Shown piece after piece: positions 44,573-54,207 of a stretch of DNA of 64,000 nt (position 1 is the stretch's first letter; the number at the start of each line of letters is the position of its first letter). The stretch comes from an uncultured Oscillospiraceae bacterium (GTDB lineage Bacteria; Bacillota; Clostridia; Oscillospirales; Oscillospiraceae), in NCBI GenBank assembly GCA_949878425.1, contig CATLAL010000002.1, positions 62,001 through 126,000 of the forward strand, in the 5' to 3' direction. Made by a program: the position numbers and the translations under genes. The notes beneath the pieces were generated by a model that was given only the letters and a program-made list of their open reading frames with translations, ran no database searches and was not told where the DNA came from.

Positions 44573-45115
44573 ATGAAAAAGTGGGTTTGCCCGGTTTGCG
44601 GCTATGTGCACGAGGGAGACACTCCCCCCGACAAGTGCCCCCAGTGCGGCGTACCCGGTTCCAAGTTCACCGAGCAGAAGGGTGAGATGAGCTGGGCCGC
44701 CGAGCACGTGGTGGGCGTTGCCAAGGGCGTGGATGAGAAGATCCTCGAGGGCCTGCGCGCCAACTTTAACGGCGAGTGCACCGAGGTTGGTATGTACCTG
44801 GCCATGGCCCGCGTGGCCCACCGGGAGGGCTACCCCGAGATCGGCCTGTACTGGGAGAAGGCCGCCTGGGAGGAGGCCGAGCACGCCGCCAAGTTCGCCG
44901 AGCTGCTGGGCGAGGTGGTGACTGACTCCACCAAGAAGAACCTGGAGATGCGGGTCGAGGCCGAGAACGGCGCCACCGCCGGCAAGATGGACATCGCTAA
45001 GATGGCCAAGGAGCAGGGCCTGGACGCCATCCACGACACCGTCCATGAGATGGCTCGGGACGAGGCCCGGCATGGCCGCGCCTTCAAGGGCCTGCTGGAG
45101 CGGTACTTCGGCTAA
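44573..45115 (+). CDS. Reverse rubrerythrin
   Basis: 180 residues. The rubredoxin-like FeS4 domain is N-terminal (CPVCGYVH at residue 6, CPQCGVPG near 22), the reverse of classic rubrerythrin. The diiron ferritin-like domain follows, with [17 protein letters not shown] and [10 protein letters not shown] ligands. It reduces hydrogen peroxide with electrons from a reduced redoxin or NADH-dependent partner in anaerobes. AAAGGAGA before the ATG. Followed after 21 bases by a desulforedoxin-like protein that may be its partner. Confidence 0.95.
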   Translation: MKKWVCPVCGYVHEGDTPPDKCPQCGVPGSKFTEQKGEMSWAAEHVVGVAKGVDEKILEGLRANFNGECTEVGMYLAMARVAHREGYPEIGLYWEKAAWEEAEHAAKFAELLGEVVTDSTKKNLEMRVEAENGATAGKMDIAKMAKEQGLDAIHDTVHEMARDEARHGRAFKGLLERYFG

Positions 45116-45136
45116 GACGCGGAGGGGTGCTGCGCT

Positions 45137-45466
45137 ATGAAGATTCGTATTGATAAGGACATCGTGGAGATCATCCCCGAGCACGCCTCCGAGGCCGCGG
45201 AGCTGGAGGCCCTGTGGATCAAGATGGGCAACTGCACCGGCGGCACCAAGCGGCTGGAGCCCATGGGGACCTATATGAAGGCGGAGGACAAGTCGGCTAA
45301 GTTCCACATCGAGGGCCTTACCGCCGAGGAGGTCAAGGCCCAGCCCACCGTGCTGGCCCCCTATGACACCGATGTCTACTGCTATATCTGCAACCGCACA
45401 GAGCATATCAAGGCTGGCGACCCCATCCCCGTCTGCTGCGGCAGGCTGATGGAAATTCTGGACTGA
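45137..45466 (+). CDS. Small protein with desulforedoxin-like C-terminus
   Basis: 109 residues. The C-terminal segment has CYIC, 14 residues, then CCGRLMEIL, which matches the CxxC...CCGxxM iron-binding pattern of desulforedoxin and the N-terminal domain of desulfoferrodoxin. The first 75 residues are not recognised. Placed 21 bases after reverse rubrerythrin and before a terminator, so it is likely an electron carrier or superoxide/peroxide-defence component. The family call rests on the motif only. Confidence 0.65.
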   Translation: MKIRIDKDIVEIIPEHASEAAELEALWIKMGNCTGGTKRLEPMGTYMKAEDKSAKFHIEGLTAEEVKAQPTVLAPYDTDVYCYICNRTEHIKAGDPIPVCCGRLMEILD

Positions 45467-45486
45467 GCCAATATATGGCCCTTGCT

Positions 45487-45520
45487 GAGGGGAACGGGGA
45501 AACTCGTTCCCCTCTTTTTT
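45487..45520 (+). terminator. Intrinsic terminator of the rubrerythrin operon
   Basis: 10-bp stem GAGGGGAACG/CGTTCCCCTC followed by six T. Confidence 0.9.
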
Positions 45521-45606
45521 GTGTGCCGCAGCCCCATTGTGGCAGTTTTTGTGGATAGTTCCCCGCCGCCGCTGATATTTTGCCAAATGAGAAGGAGATT
45601 ATCACC

Positions 45607-45867
45607 ATGAAAAGAGATTACATCATCAAACACGGAGAAACGATTATGAACATGAACGAGGAACGCCGCAACATGATTGACCAGTTGCTGTCCCATTACA
45701 CGGAGGACTAAGAAGCCGAGCGCGAACAGGCCAAGGCTGAGTTGGAAAGCATGACCGATGAAGAATTGTATTATACCTTGGAAGCAATCAGGTATGAGGC
45801 TGAACGGGAAGCCCAAAGGGATTATGAAGCGGACAGAATGGAAATCCTGGAAGAACGCGGCTGGTAA
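45607..45867 (+). pseudogene. Small gene interrupted by an in-frame stop
   Basis: AAGGAGA precedes ATG 45607. The frame reads MKRDYIIKHGETIMNMNEE onward to a TAA at 45709-45711, then continues in the same frame for 51 codons (EAEREQAKAELESMTDEELY) to TAA at 45865. The joined product would be about 86 residues, acidic and helical, of a kind seen in mobile-element cargo. Either a nonsense mutation or two tiny genes; no second start signal is seen after the stop. Confidence 0.6.
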
Positions 45868-45882
45868 GGGAATATGAACGCA

Positions 45883-45918
45883 GGAGGGGCGGCACATTAA
45901 TGTGCCACCCCTCTTGTT
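45883..45918 (+). terminator. Bidirectional-looking terminator between small gene and lipoprotein
   Basis: Stem GAGGGGCGGCACA with TTAA loop and TGTGCCACCCCTC (one mismatch), followed by TTGTTGTG on the plus strand. Confidence 0.7.
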
Positions 45919-45921
45919 GTG

Positions 45922-46986
45922 TTATTGATTTTTGAGTTTTGCAGTGTAATACTCCAAAATCTCATTCCCGTAGGTTATCATGTCGCGAAGCGCGGAATCT
46001 GCCAAATCACCCTCACTTCCAGCTTTTCCACCATTGTTCAGAGAGTCAACGGCAATCTTTCCATTCGTAAGCCAGGTTTCAAGCCCGTCCTCAAAAGCGT
46101 CTACGGGTAAATCAGGATAGACACGTTTCACCGCTTCGCGGTCAAATTGCGGCAATCCAGCATTTTCAATTACAGGTACAAATTCCGTTGTGCTGAATGA
46201 TCCAAATTCAGAGGAAGTCCAAGACCCTATCACGACTAGGCCGTCATTATAGGACGCAAGGCCGTTACTATTCAACTTATTAAACATTGTTCCTGTAATC
46301 ATATTATTGCAAATAGTTTTGACACGCTGAAAATATTCGGCGGCAATCTGGTAATCTGTCGGATTATCCTCAATCTGAAATACATCATCAAATCGGCTAA
46401 TCGAAATGATATCCTCCCGTGTAAAGTTTAATTCACAATCATACAAATCACAGTTTTTCACCATAAATGCTGCCACTGTATCGTCTTTGATATCGTTAAG
46501 GTTAATTTTATAAACGGTCATAGCCCTGATTGCTTCGCCACCCGCAAGAACATTTCCTAATTCTGGGGGAGCCGCATAACCGCTGGCAAGCATGAAATAT
46601 TCTACCATAGAGGGGGAACTGTATGTGTTATTAACTGAGTAAGTAACGGGAGCAGATAGTGCTTCGTATTCATTTACACCGTTCATCGTCATAGTGTAAC
46701 TGGAACGAAAAGGGGACATCTCTACATTTTTTGCATTGTCTGGGTGAATGTCGTAGACATGAATTAAGTATGTCTGTTGCGCGGTCAAATCATCTAATTC
46801 TACACCGTCCTCACGCTCAAGCAGAAACAGTCCTTTGCTTTCAATCAGACTGTTTTCTTGTTCTGGCGTGTTTGGTGTCCCGCTACCGCTGGGTGTGTTG
46901 GTCTCCCCTGTCCCGCTATCGCCGCCACAGGCCACCAGCGAGAGGGCCAGAGCCGCCGTAAGTATGAGTGCCAAAAGTTTTTTCAT
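45922..46986 (-). CDS. Putative lipoprotein
   Basis: 354 residues. Type II signal peptide MKKLLALILTAALALSLVAC with lipobox LVAC, then a Ser/Gly/Thr-rich linker. The body has no family I recognise; it contains a repeated FxTTEFVPVIENAG-like region and ends in a helix. AGGAGG precedes the ATG. Codon use is AT-rich compared with the window. Divergently arranged with an XRE regulator across a long inverted repeat, so the two are probably one regulatory unit acquired together. Confidence 0.75.
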   Translation of the reverse strand: MKKLLALILTAALALSLVACGGDSGTGETNTPSGSGTPNTPEQENSLIESKGLFLLEREDGVELDDLTAQQTYLIHVYDIHPDNAKNVEMSPFRSSYTMTMNGVNEYEALSAPVTYSVNNTYSSPSMVEYFMLASGYAAPPELGNVLAGGEAIRAMTVYKINLNDIKDDTVAAFMVKNCDLYDCELNFTREDIISISRFDDVFQIEDNPTDYQIAAEYFQRVKTICNNMITGTMFNKLNSNGLASYNDGLVVIGSWTSSEFGSFSTTEFVPVIENAGLPQFDREAVKRVYPDLPVDAFEDGLETWLTNGKIAVDSLNNGGKAGSEGDLADSALRDMITYGNEILEYYTAKLKNQ

Positions 46987-47013
46987 TCTTAGTTGCCTCC
47001 TAAAGATAATTTT

Positions 47014-47080
47014 AACTGAATAGCTATAAAATAGCCTATTCAGTTTATTTTATAATACCATACTAGCCCTTATAATTCAA
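47014..47080 (-). promoter_or_regulatory. Promoter and operator between lipoprotein and XRE genes
   Basis: Minus strand TTGAAT (47075-47080), 17-base spacer, TATTAT (47052-47057). Downstream, 47014-47045 is an inverted repeat AACTGAATAGCTAT / ATAGCCTATTCAGTT with one bulged base, a likely site for the adjacent XRE protein. Confidence 0.65.
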
Positions 47081-47112
47081 GTGGTCTTAAACTACAGGGG
47101 CGGTGAAATTTG

Positions 47113-47445
47113 TTGAATTACTACGAAATCGGTCAAAGGATCAGGAAATTCCGAAAGGCCCATCAATTATCACAGGAAGAATTAGCGGAGCGGATAGGGA
47201 TTTCTACCACCCATATGAGCCACATTGAAACAGGAAATACAAAATTGAGTTTGCCTGTACTGGTATCTTTAGCCACCGCATTAGAGGTCAGCGCAGACGA
47301 TTTGCTTTTTGACAATACAGCAGCAACGCGCAATTCCGTTATTGACGATTTGCTAAGCCTCTTAGAAAACTGCTCAATTTCACAGATAAAGATACTTAAA
47401 GATATTGTTAAGGCCGCCAAAACCTCTATGGACAAGCATTTATAA
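47113..47445 (+). CDS. XRE-family transcriptional regulator
   Basis: 110 residues. Helix-turn-helix GQRIRKFRKAHQLSQEELAE, ISTTHMSHIETGNTKLSLP; C-terminal helices SVIDDLLSLLENCSISQIKI are shared with small regulators on conjugative elements. Starts at a TTG (47113, or 47110) after GGGGCGGTG; no ATG is available. Ends at a strong terminator. AT-rich. Probably regulates the divergent lipoprotein gene. Confidence 0.88.
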   Translation: MNYYEIGQRIRKFRKAHQLSQEELAERIGISTTHMSHIETGNTKLSLPVLVSLATALEVSADDLLFDNTAATRNSVIDDLLSLLENCSISQIKILKDIVKAAKTSMDKHL

Positions 47446-47478
47446 AAACCGGGCAGAAAAAACTGCCCGGTTTTTCGT
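47444..47478 (+). terminator. Intrinsic terminator of the XRE gene
   Basis: 13-bp perfect stem AAAAACCGGGCAG with complement, A6 loop, then T-run; it overlaps the stop codon. Confidence 0.93.
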
Positions 47479-47605
47479 ATGCTACTTGACCACCGCCGCG
47501 TCCGCCGTTTTCGTCCGTTTCCACTGTGATTTTGTGGCGGTCGGGAAAGCCGCCGAGAAAACCAGCATTTTAGTGCCAGCAACACGTTATTGGGAATTTG
47601 TCAAT

Positions 47606-47902
47606 GAGCAATGTTCAAGTGGGCAGCGTACACGTTCAAATAATCGCTGGCGGGCCATTCTGGGCCTTGACCAAATTATTAGCGAACAGGAAGCACAGCG
47701 GCAAGCAGAAATTCAGCAGCAGCTAACGGAATGGGGAGAGAAAATACAGGCGGAGCGAAAATCAAAAATGCCAGCGGGCAATCCAACACTCCCGCTCGAA
47801 AGAGCGGGGCGGGGAGCCGCCGAACCTACCGCCGCCGAACAATGTATGTTTCGCGGGGAGCCGATTGCATGGCTGACCGTCCCAACAACGCTGAAGCAAT
47901 AA
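47606..47902 (+). pseudogene. Unrecognised coding-like fragment
   Basis: An open frame whose later part (ILGLDQIISEQEAQRQAEIQ, EKIQAERKS) looks like a charged helix of a real protein but has no start signal; it runs through the terminator region if extended left. A different frame also opens at 47605 (MSNVQVGSVHVQIIAGGPFW). Perhaps debris of a mobile element. Low support. Confidence 0.25.
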
Positions 47903-47947
47903 TAGGAAGAACCAGGGGAGCCCAGCGGGCCTCCTGGTTCTTCCTAT
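47902..47947. repeat. Perfect 15-bp inverted repeat at the edge of the AT-rich patch
   Basis: ATAGGAAGAACCAGG (47902-47916) and its exact complement (47933-47947) around GGGCCC-rich loop sequence. No T-run. Lies about 135 bases from the carB stop and may mark the end of an inserted segment. Nothing else is seen in 47948-48081. Confidence 0.55.
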
Positions 47948-48081
47948 GGTTTGGAGGATCAGATGAAAAAGAAGTTTTGTCACTTGCAAGACCTATAATA
48001 CCCGGAGGATGTTAAGAAAGCCAGCACAGTTTGTTACAAAAGTCTAAAATCTTTCGAAAAAGCTTCTGTTATTCTGTCTCT

Positions 48082-51000
48082 TCAGGCGTCAATGGGGGAG
48101 ATCCTGCTGGAGACCGCCTCCAGAACGTCCAGGAGCGCCTTTGCCGTATCCAGAGAGGTGAAGGTGGTGACGTTGTTCTCAATGGCCAGGCGGCGCAGCT
48201 CCACGCCCGCGCTGACGTGGGCGGCGGAGTTGGGGTTGCGGGTGTTGATGAGGTAGGCCGCCCGGCCGCTGCGCATGGCCGCCGTAAGATCCGCCGGGTC
48301 CTCGGTGTAGTCCCGCTTGACCCGGGTGCGGATGCCGTGCTCCTTCAGGAACCGGGCGGTGCCGGTGGTGGCCTCGATGTTGAAGCCCAGGCAGTAAAAC
48401 CGGCGCACCAGGGGCAGCGCCTCCTCCAGGTCCTCCTGGCACAGGCTCAGCAGCACCGTGCCGTGGTCCTGGAGCCGCATGCCGGCGGCCTGCATGGCCT
48501 TGTAGAGGGCGTAGGGCAGCCGGTCGTCATAGCCAATGGCCTCGCCGGTGGACTTCATCTCCGGGGAGAGGTAGGCGTCCAGCCCCCGCAGCTTGCTGAA
48601 GGAGAACACGGGCACCTTGCAGTACCAGCGCTGCTTCTCCGGGGGATAGAGCTCCGTGATGCCCTGGTCCCGGAGGCTCTCCCCCAGTATCACCTTGGTG
48701 GCGATGTCCGCCAGGGAGAAGCCGGTGGCCTTGGAGAGGAAGGGCACCGTCCGGGAGGAGCGGGGGTTGACCTCGATGATGTAGACCTTCTCCTGGCGGT
48801 CCACAATGAACTGGATGTTGTAGAGCCCCACAATGCCGATGCCCAGGCCCAGCTTCCTGGTGTAGTCCAGGATCACTTCCTTCACCGCCTGGGACACGGA
48901 GAAGGGGGGATAGACGCTGACGGAGTCCCCGGAGTGGACCCCTGTGCGCTCCACCAGCTCCATGATGCCGGGGACGAACACGTCCCGGCCGTCGCAGATG
49001 GCGTCCACCTCCACCTCCTTGCCGATGATGTACTTGTCCACCAGCACGGGCTTGGACCCGTCCACCTCCACGGCGTTTTTCAGATACCGGCGGAGCATCT
49101 CCTCACCCGCCACGATCTCCATGGCCCGGCCCCCCAGCACGAAGCTGGGCCGGACCAGCACCGGGTAGCCGATTGCCGAGGCCGCCCGGACGCCGTCCTC
49201 GATGTTGGTCACCGCCTCCCCCGGGGGCTGGGGGATGTCCAGGTCCCGGAGGACCCGCTCAAAGATCTTCCGGTCCTCCGCCCGCTCGATGGCCTCGCAG
49301 TCCGTGCCGATGATTTTCACCCCGTGGTCCCGGAGGGGCTGGGCCAGGTTGATGGCCGTCTGTCCCCCCAGGGAGGCGATGACGCCCACCGGCTTCTCCA
49401 GCTCGATGACGTTCATCACGTCCTCCACCGTCAATGGTTCGAAGTAGAGCTTGTCGGAGCAGGTGTAATCGGTGGAGACGGTCTCCGGGTTGTTGTTGAT
49501 GATGATGGCGTCGTAGCCGCTGCCCTTGATGGTCTGCACGGCGTGGACGGTGGAGTAGTCGAACTCCACCCCCTGGCCGATGCGGATAGGGCCGGAGCCC
49601 AGCACGACGATCTTCTTGTTGGGGGAGACGATAGACTCATTCTCCTCCTCGTAGGTGGAGTAGAAGTAGGGGACGTAGCTTTCAAACTCGCTGGCGCAGG
49701 TGTCGATCATCTTGTACACCGGGAAGATCCCCAGCTCCCGGCGCCGGTCGAACACCTCCCGCTCCTCGCACTTCCACAGCCAGGCCAGGGCCCTGTCGGA
49801 GAAGCCCTTCCGCTTGGCCTTCCGGAGAATCGCGGGGTCCCAGGGGTGGCGCTTGATCTCCTCCTCGCAGCGGACGATGTAGCTGATCTTGTCCAGGAAG
49901 AGCATGTCGATCCCCGTGGCGCCGGCGATCTGGCCCAGGTCCGTGCCGTGGCTCATGAGCTCCGCGATGGCGAAGATCCGGTCGTCGGTGCCCAGGCGGA
50001 TGTAGTCCAGGAGCTCCTTCTCCGTAAAGTCGTTGAACTTCTCCATATAGATGTGGCCCACCCCCGCCTCCAGGGAGCGCACGGCCTTGAGGATGCTCTC
50101 CTGGAGGGTGCGGCCCACGGCCATCACCTCGCCGGTGGCCTTCATCTGGGTGCCCAGCACGTTGCTGGCGGAGCCGAACTTGTCAAAGGGGAACCGGGGC
50201 ATCTTGGTGACTACGTAGTCCAGGGCGGGCTCGAAGCAGGCGGGGGTGTTGGCCAGCCGGATCTCGTCCAGCCGCAGGCCCACGGAGATCTTGGCGGACA
50301 CCCGGGCGATGGGGTAGCCGCTGGCCTTGCTGGCCAGGGCGGAGGACCGGGACACCCGGGGGTTGACCTCGATGACGTAGTACTGGAAGGACTGGGGGTC
50401 CAGGGCGAACTGGACGTTGCAGCCCCCCTCGATCTTCAGCGCCCGGATGAGCCGCAGGGCGCTGTCCCGGAGGAGGTGGTACTCCTTGTTGGTGAGGGTC
50501 TGGCTGGGGGCCACCACGATGGAGTCCCCGGTGTGGATGCCCACGGGGTCGATGTTCTCCATGTTGCAGACGGTGATGGCGGTGTCGGCGGCGTCCCGCA
50601 TCACCTCGTACTCGATCTCCTTATAGCCCCGGATGCTCTTCTCCACCAGCACCTGGCCCACCGGGGAGAGCTCTAATGCGCTCTTCATCATCTCCCGGAG
50701 GGACGCCTCGTCCTCCGCGAAGCCGCCGCCGGTGCCCCCCAGGGTGAAGGCCGGGCGCAGCACCACCGGATAGCCGATCTCTCCGGCGGAGCGGACCGCC
50801 TCCTCCGCCGAGTGGGTGATCTGGGAGGGGACCACCGGCTCCCCCAGCTCCAGGCACAGCTCCTTGAAGAGCTCCCGGTCCTCCGCCCTGCGGATGCTCT
50901 CATAGCTGGTGCCCAGCAGCTCCACGCCGCACTCCGCCAGGACGCCCTGCTTCTCCAGCTCCATGGCCAGGTTCAGCCCCGTCTGCCCGCCGATGCCGGG

Positions 51001-51261
51001 GACGATAGCGTCGGGCCGCTCGAAGCGGAGGATCTTCGCCAGGTACTCCACCGTCAGGGGCTCCATGTACACCTTGTCCGCGATAGAGGCGTCGGTCATG
51101 ATGGTGGCGGGGTTGGAGTTGGCCAGCAGCACCTCGTAGCCCTCCTCCCGGAGGGCCAGGCAGGCCTGGGTGCCGGCGTAGTCGAACTCCGCCGCCTGGC
51201 CGATGACGATGGGGCCGGAGCCGATCACCAGAATCTTTCTCAAATCCGTCCGCTTAGGCAT
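48082..51261 (-). CDS. carB: Carbamoyl-phosphate synthase large subunit
   Basis: 1059 residues, full length. Two homologous ATP-grasp halves, each opening with a GSGPIxIGQxxEFDY motif (residues about 13 and 546). The oligomerisation domain lies between, and the C-terminal MGS-like allosteric domain carries LYGxGFNIxATxGTA-type sequence ([18 protein letters not shown]). It makes carbamoyl phosphate for pyrimidines and arginine with CarA. Its ATG overlaps the end of carA by eight bases. Confidence 0.98.
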   Translation of the reverse strand: MPKRTDLRKILVIGSGPIVIGQAAEFDYAGTQACLALREEGYEVLLANSNPATIMTDASIADKVYMEPLTVEYLAKILRFERPDAIVPGIGGQTGLNLAMELEKQGVLAECGVELLGTSYESIRRAEDRELFKELCLELGEPVVPSQITHSAEEAVRSAGEIGYPVVLRPAFTLGGTGGGFAEDEASLREMMKSALELSPVGQVLVEKSIRGYKEIEYEVMRDAADTAITVCNMENIDPVGIHTGDSIVVAPSQTLTNKEYHLLRDSALRLIRALKIEGGCNVQFALDPQSFQYYVIEVNPRVSRSSALASKASGYPIARVSAKISVGLRLDEIRLANTPACFEPALDYVVTKMPRFPFDKFGSASNVLGTQMKATGEVMAVGRTLQESILKAVRSLEAGVGHIYMEKFNDFTEKELLDYIRLGTDDRIFAIAELMSHGTDLGQIAGATGIDMLFLDKISYIVRCEEEIKRHPWDPAILRKAKRKGFSDRALAWLWKCEEREVFDRRRELGIFPVYKMIDTCASEFESYVPYFYSTYEEENESIVSPNKKIVVLGSGPIRIGQGVEFDYSTVHAVQTIKGSGYDAIIINNNPETVSTDYTCSDKLYFEPLTVEDVMNVIELEKPVGVIASLGGQTAINLAQPLRDHGVKIIGTDCEAIERAEDRKIFERVLRDLDIPQPPGEAVTNIEDGVRAASAIGYPVLVRPSFVLGGRAMEIVAGEEMLRRYLKNAVEVDGSKPVLVDKYIIGKEVEVDAICDGRDVFVPGIMELVERTGVHSGDSVSVYPPFSVSQAVKEVILDYTRKLGLGIGIVGLYNIQFIVDRQEKVYIIEVNPRSSRTVPFLSKATGFSLADIATKVILGESLRDQGITELYPPEKQRWYCKVPVFSFSKLRGLDAYLSPEMKSTGEAIGYDDRLPYALYKAMQAAGMRLQDHGTVLLSLCQEDLEEALPLVRRFYCLGFNIEATTGTARFLKEHGIRTRVKRDYTEDPADLTAAMRSGRAAYLINTRNPNSAAHVSAGVELRRLAIENNVTTFTSLDTAKALLDVLEAVSSRISPIDA

Positions 51262-52351
51262 GGCCCTTTCCCTCCTCCATCATCCGGATAAACCGGTCAA
51301 AGAGATACCCGCTGTCCTGGGGGCCCGGGGCGCTCTCCGGGTGGTACTGGACGGAGAAGATCCGGTCCTCCGGAGAGGCCAAACCCTCCACCGTGCCGTC
51401 CAGCAGGTTCACGTGGGTCACCTCCAGCCCCGTACCGGCCAGAGAAGCGGCGTCCACGGCGTAGGAGTGGTTCTGGCTGGTGATCTCCAGCTTTCCCGTG
51501 GCCAGATCCTTCACCGGGTGGTTGCCCCCCCGGTGGCCGAACTTCAGCTTGTAGGTCCGCCCGCCGGCGGCCAGGGCGATCATCTGGTGGCCCAGGCAGA
51601 TGCCGAAGATGGGCAGCTCCCCCCGCAGCTGCCTCACCAGGTCGATGACAGGCCCCACGTCCTCCGGGTCGCCGGGGCCGTTGGAGAGGAACACCCCATC
51701 CGGCTCCATGGCCCGGATCAGGTCCGCCGGCGTGTCGTAGGGCACCACCGTGACGTTGCACCCCCGCGCGTTCAGGGAGCGGACGATGTTCAGCTTGATG
51801 CCGCAGTCCACCGCCACCACGGTGAACCGGTGGTTGGAGGTGCGGGCGTACCAGCGCTTCTTGCAGCTGACCCGGCTGACCTGGTCCCTGGGCAGCACGG
51901 CGCTCCGCAGGCGGCGCACCGCCTCCTCCCCGGGCACGCCGATGTCCGTGAGCAGAGCCTTCCGGCTGCCGAAGTCCCGGATGGAGCGGGTGAGCCGGCG
52001 GGTGTCCACCCCCTCGATGGCCGGAATGCCGTTGTCCTCCAAGACCTCCGAGAGAGTCCGGGTGTAGCGGAAGTTGCTGGGGATGTCGTTGTACTCCCGG
52101 ACCACCAGGCCGCCGATGGTGGGAGTTTTCGTCTCAAAGTCCTCGTCCGTGACGCCGTAGTTGCCGATGATGGGGTAGGTCATCACCACCAGCTGCCCGG
52201 TGTAGGAGGGATCGGAGACAATCTCCTGATAGCCCACCATGGAGGTGTTGAACACCAGCTCGCACACCCGGTCCGCCTGGGCGCCGAACCGGTAGCCCGG
52301 ATACTCCCCGCCGTCCTCCAGCACGAGCTTGCAGTTGTAGGCCCTAATCAT
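51254..52351 (-). CDS. carA: Carbamoyl-phosphate synthase small subunit
   Basis: 365 residues starting [19 protein letters not shown]. The N-terminal small-subunit domain includes [21 protein letters not shown]. The class I amidotransferase domain has the intact nucleophile [12 protein letters not shown] and the HPESAPGP His/Glu pair. It hydrolyses glutamine and passes ammonia to CarB. AGGAGG lies nine bases before the ATG at 52351. First gene of carAB. Confidence 0.97.
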   Translation of the reverse strand: MIRAYNCKLVLEDGGEYPGYRFGAQADRVCELVFNTSMVGYQEIVSDPSYTGQLVVMTYPIIGNYGVTDEDFETKTPTIGGLVVREYNDIPSNFRYTRTLSEVLEDNGIPAIEGVDTRRLTRSIRDFGSRKALLTDIGVPGEEAVRRLRSAVLPRDQVSRVSCKKRWYARTSNHRFTVVAVDCGIKLNIVRSLNARGCNVTVVPYDTPADLIRAMEPDGVFLSNGPGDPEDVGPVIDLVRQLRGELPIFGICLGHQMIALAAGGRTYKLKFGHRGGNHPVKDLATGKLEITSQNHSYAVDAASLAGTGLEVTHVNLLDGTVEGLASPEDRIFSVQYHPESAPGPQDSGYLFDRFIRMMEEGKGHA

Positions 52352-52466
52352 CCATGCACGCCTCCTTTGTGTGTCAAAAAAAGAAACTGTATGCATACTG
52401 TTTGCATAAACATCCAATTCAGCCCCGAGAAAAACAGGTTTAATTTAATAAATATGTATCAAAAGT

Positions 52467-52495
52467 ACTATCGCACAGTTTGCCGGGGAAGTCAA
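52467..52495 (-). promoter_or_regulatory. Promoter of carAB
   Basis: Minus strand TTGACT (52490-52495), 17-base spacer, GATAGT (52467-52472); leader about 110 bases with an inverted TATGCAAACAGTATGCATA motif. No PyrR or arginine-box assignment could be made. Confidence 0.6.
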
Positions 52496-52581
52496 GGCAA
52501 AACGGGGAAAAATTTTTGGATTTATGGAAAGTTCCCAGTGGGGCCGGGGAAAGGGGCGGGGAATTCATACATTATTTCGTC

Positions 52582-52610
52582 TTGCGTTTTGGGGCGGAAA
52601 ATGTTAGCCT
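52582..52610 (+). promoter_or_regulatory. Candidate promoter of the purine operon
   Basis: TTGCGT (52582-52587), 17-base spacer, TAGCCT (52605-52610). Weak -10, but correctly placed just before the ZTP aptamer. Confidence 0.4.
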
Positions 52611-52633
52611 AGAGATGATTTTAAAACGGAACA

Positions 52634-52712
52634 ACCCTGCCCGCAACTGACGGAGGAATGGTTTACCATGGGGGAACAGGCAGGAGATTTTTTGCCGGCC
52701 GTCTGGGCAGTC
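52634..52712 (+). ncRNA. ZTP (pfl) riboswitch
   Basis: Core elements in order: AACTGACGG (P1 5' strand), ATGG-TTTA-CCAT hairpin followed by GGGGGAACA, a linker, then GCCGGCCGTCTGGGCAG, matching the conserved 3' pfl core (GCCGnnCGCCTGGGCA). GACGG at 52649-52653 pairs with CCGTC at 52699-52703. The ligand ZTP/ZMP signals low 10-formyl-THF. Position before purE is typical. Recognition is by eye. Confidence 0.82.
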
Positions 52713-52743
52713 TGCTTCTCCAAGGGGCAGGACTGCTCTTTTT
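52705..52743 (+). terminator. Riboswitch-controlled terminator before purE
   Basis: GGGCAGTCTGC (52705-52715), the 3' end of the ZTP aptamer, can pair with GCAGGACTGCTC (52727-52738) ahead of five T. Mutually exclusive with aptamer folding, so ZTP binding should allow read-through. Confidence 0.75.
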
Positions 52744-52772
52744 GCTTTGTGACAAATGAAAAGGAGGCTGAA

Positions 52773-53267
52773 ATGAAGAAAGCTGCTGTCATCATGGGGA
52801 GCGCCAGCGACCTTCCTGTGGTTCGCAAGGCCGCGGACACGCTCCGGGAGTTCGGCGTGCCCTGCGAGGTCCACGTCTATTCCGCCCACCGCACCCCCGC
52901 CGAGGCCGCCCAGTTCGCCCGCTCCGCCCGGGAGGAGGGCTTTGGCGTCCTCATCGCCGCCGCCGGCATGGCCGCCCACCTGGCCGGGGCCCTGGCGGCC
53001 CAGACCACCCTGCCGGTGATCGGCATTCCCATCAAATCCAACACCCTAGACGGCGTTGACGCGCTCCTCTCCACGGTACAGATGCCCTCCGGTATCCCGG
53101 TGGCCACGGTGGCCGTGGACGGGGCTGTCAACGCCGCGCTGCTTGCCGTCCAAATTCTGGCGGTGGAGGACGCCCTCCTGGCGGAGAAGCTGGAGCGCCA
53201 CCGGGCCGCCGGCGCGGAGAAGGTGCGAAAGGCCAACGCGGAGGTTGAGGCGCAGTTCAACGGATGA
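52773..53267 (+). CDS. purE: N5-carboxyaminoimidazole ribonucleotide mutase
   Basis: 164 residues starting [23 protein letters not shown] and [22 protein letters not shown] are PurE signatures. It shifts the carboxyl of N5-CAIR to give CAIR. purK is not in this operon, so either it is elsewhere or this PurE acts directly on AIR and CO2; the class cannot be settled by eye. AAGGAGG before the ATG. First gene of the operon after the ZTP riboswitch. Confidence 0.95.
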   Translation: MKKAAVIMGSASDLPVVRKAADTLREFGVPCEVHVYSAHRTPAEAAQFARSAREEGFGVLIAAAGMAAHLAGALAAQTTLPVIGIPIKSNTLDGVDALLSTVQMPSGIPVATVAVDGAVNAALLAVQILAVEDALLAEKLERHRAAGAEKVRKANAEVEAQFNG

Positions 53268-53464
53268 AACAAGAAAAACGGATCTCCGCAGTCTGTCTGA
53301 GCATAATAGGGCTCGGCGCCGTTACCCTCAGCGTTTCAAGCATTACGGGGATCGTACTGCCGGATTTTGTCAGAGGGCTGATGGGGATCGTGGATCTGGC
53401 TGCTGCGCCGGTTCTGGCTTACAATATGTTCAAAATTGCTGCGAATCAACCGAACAAAAAATGA
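53264..53464 (+). CDS. Small two-helix membrane protein in the purine operon
   Basis: 66 residues. Two hydrophobic segments ([20 protein letters not shown] and [20 protein letters not shown]). The start overlaps the purE stop as ATGA, implying coupled translation, and purC follows 24 bases on. No family recognised. Base composition is more AT-rich than the flanking pur genes. Being kept in frame and in register inside the operon argues that it is real. Confidence 0.6.
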   Translation: MKQEKRISAVCLSIIGLGAVTLSVSSITGIVLPDFVRGLMGIVDLAAAPVLAYNMFKIAANQPNKK

Positions 53465-53488
53465 TTTTTTACAGGAGGATACATCACC

Positions 53489-54199
53489 ATGGATAAGAAA
53501 GACCAGCTCTACGAGGGCAAGGCCAAGAAGGTCTTTGCCACCGAGGACCCCGGCCTGGTCATCGTCTCCTACAAGGACGACGCCACCGCCTTTGACGGCA
53601 CGAAAAAGGGCACCATCCGGGGCAAGGGTGCGGTGAACAACCGCATGAGCAACTTCCTCATGGGGAAGCTTGCGGAGGCCGGCATCCCCACCCACTTTGT
53701 GGAGGAGCTCAATGACCGGGAGACGGTGGTGAAAAGGGTTCAGATCGTCCCCCTGGAAGTGATCGTCCGCAACGTCTCCGCCGGGAGCTTCGCCAAGCGC
53801 TACGGCGTGGAGGAGGGCATCGCCTTTGACGAGCCCACCTTCGAGTTCTCCTATAAGAACGACGACCTCCACGACCCCCTGCTGAACACCTCCCACGCCC
53901 TGGCCCTGAAGCTGGCCACCCGGGAGGAGATCGAAACCATCCGCTCCATGGCCCTGAAGGTCAACGAGGTCCTAAAGACGTTCTTCGCCGGGTGCGGCGT
54001 GCGGCTCATCGACTTCAAGCTGGAGTTCGGCCGCCTGGAGGACGGCGACATTGTCCTGGCGGACGAGATAAGCCCCGACACCTGCCGCTTCTGGGACGCC
54101 AAGACCAATGAGAAGCTGGACAAGGACCGCTTCCGCCGGGACCTGGGCAGCGTGGAGGAGGCCTACCAGGAGATGATGCGGCGGGTATTCGGGGCGTGA
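53489..54199 (+). CDS. purC: SAICAR synthetase
   Basis: 236 residues, standard length. [15 protein letters not shown] at the start, then [32 protein letters not shown] and [10 protein letters not shown] with [13 protein letters not shown] are diagnostic. It couples CAIR and aspartate with ATP. AGGAGG before the ATG. Third frame of the purine operon, followed by a 122-base hairpin-rich gap before purF. Confidence 0.97.
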   Translation: MDKKDQLYEGKAKKVFATEDPGLVIVSYKDDATAFDGTKKGTIRGKGAVNNRMSNFLMGKLAEAGIPTHFVEELNDRETVVKRVQIVPLEVIVRNVSAGSFAKRYGVEEGIAFDEPTFEFSYKNDDLHDPLLNTSHALALKLATREEIETIRSMALKVNEVLKTFFAGCGVRLIDFKLEFGRLEDGDIVLADEISPDTCRFWDAKTNEKLDKDRFRRDLGSVEEAYQEMMRRVFGA

Positions 54200-54207
54200 A
54201 TCGCTTG

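Noticed and set aside
47405..47605. Extension of the 47606 fragment leftward to an ATG at 47405
   Set aside because: It overlaps the XRE gene and its terminator and has no ribosome site.
52727..52757. Possible degenerate family A hairpin (CTTTGTGACAAATG) before purE
   Set aside because: The similarity is short and the sequence is already explained by the ZTP terminator and purE ribosome site.
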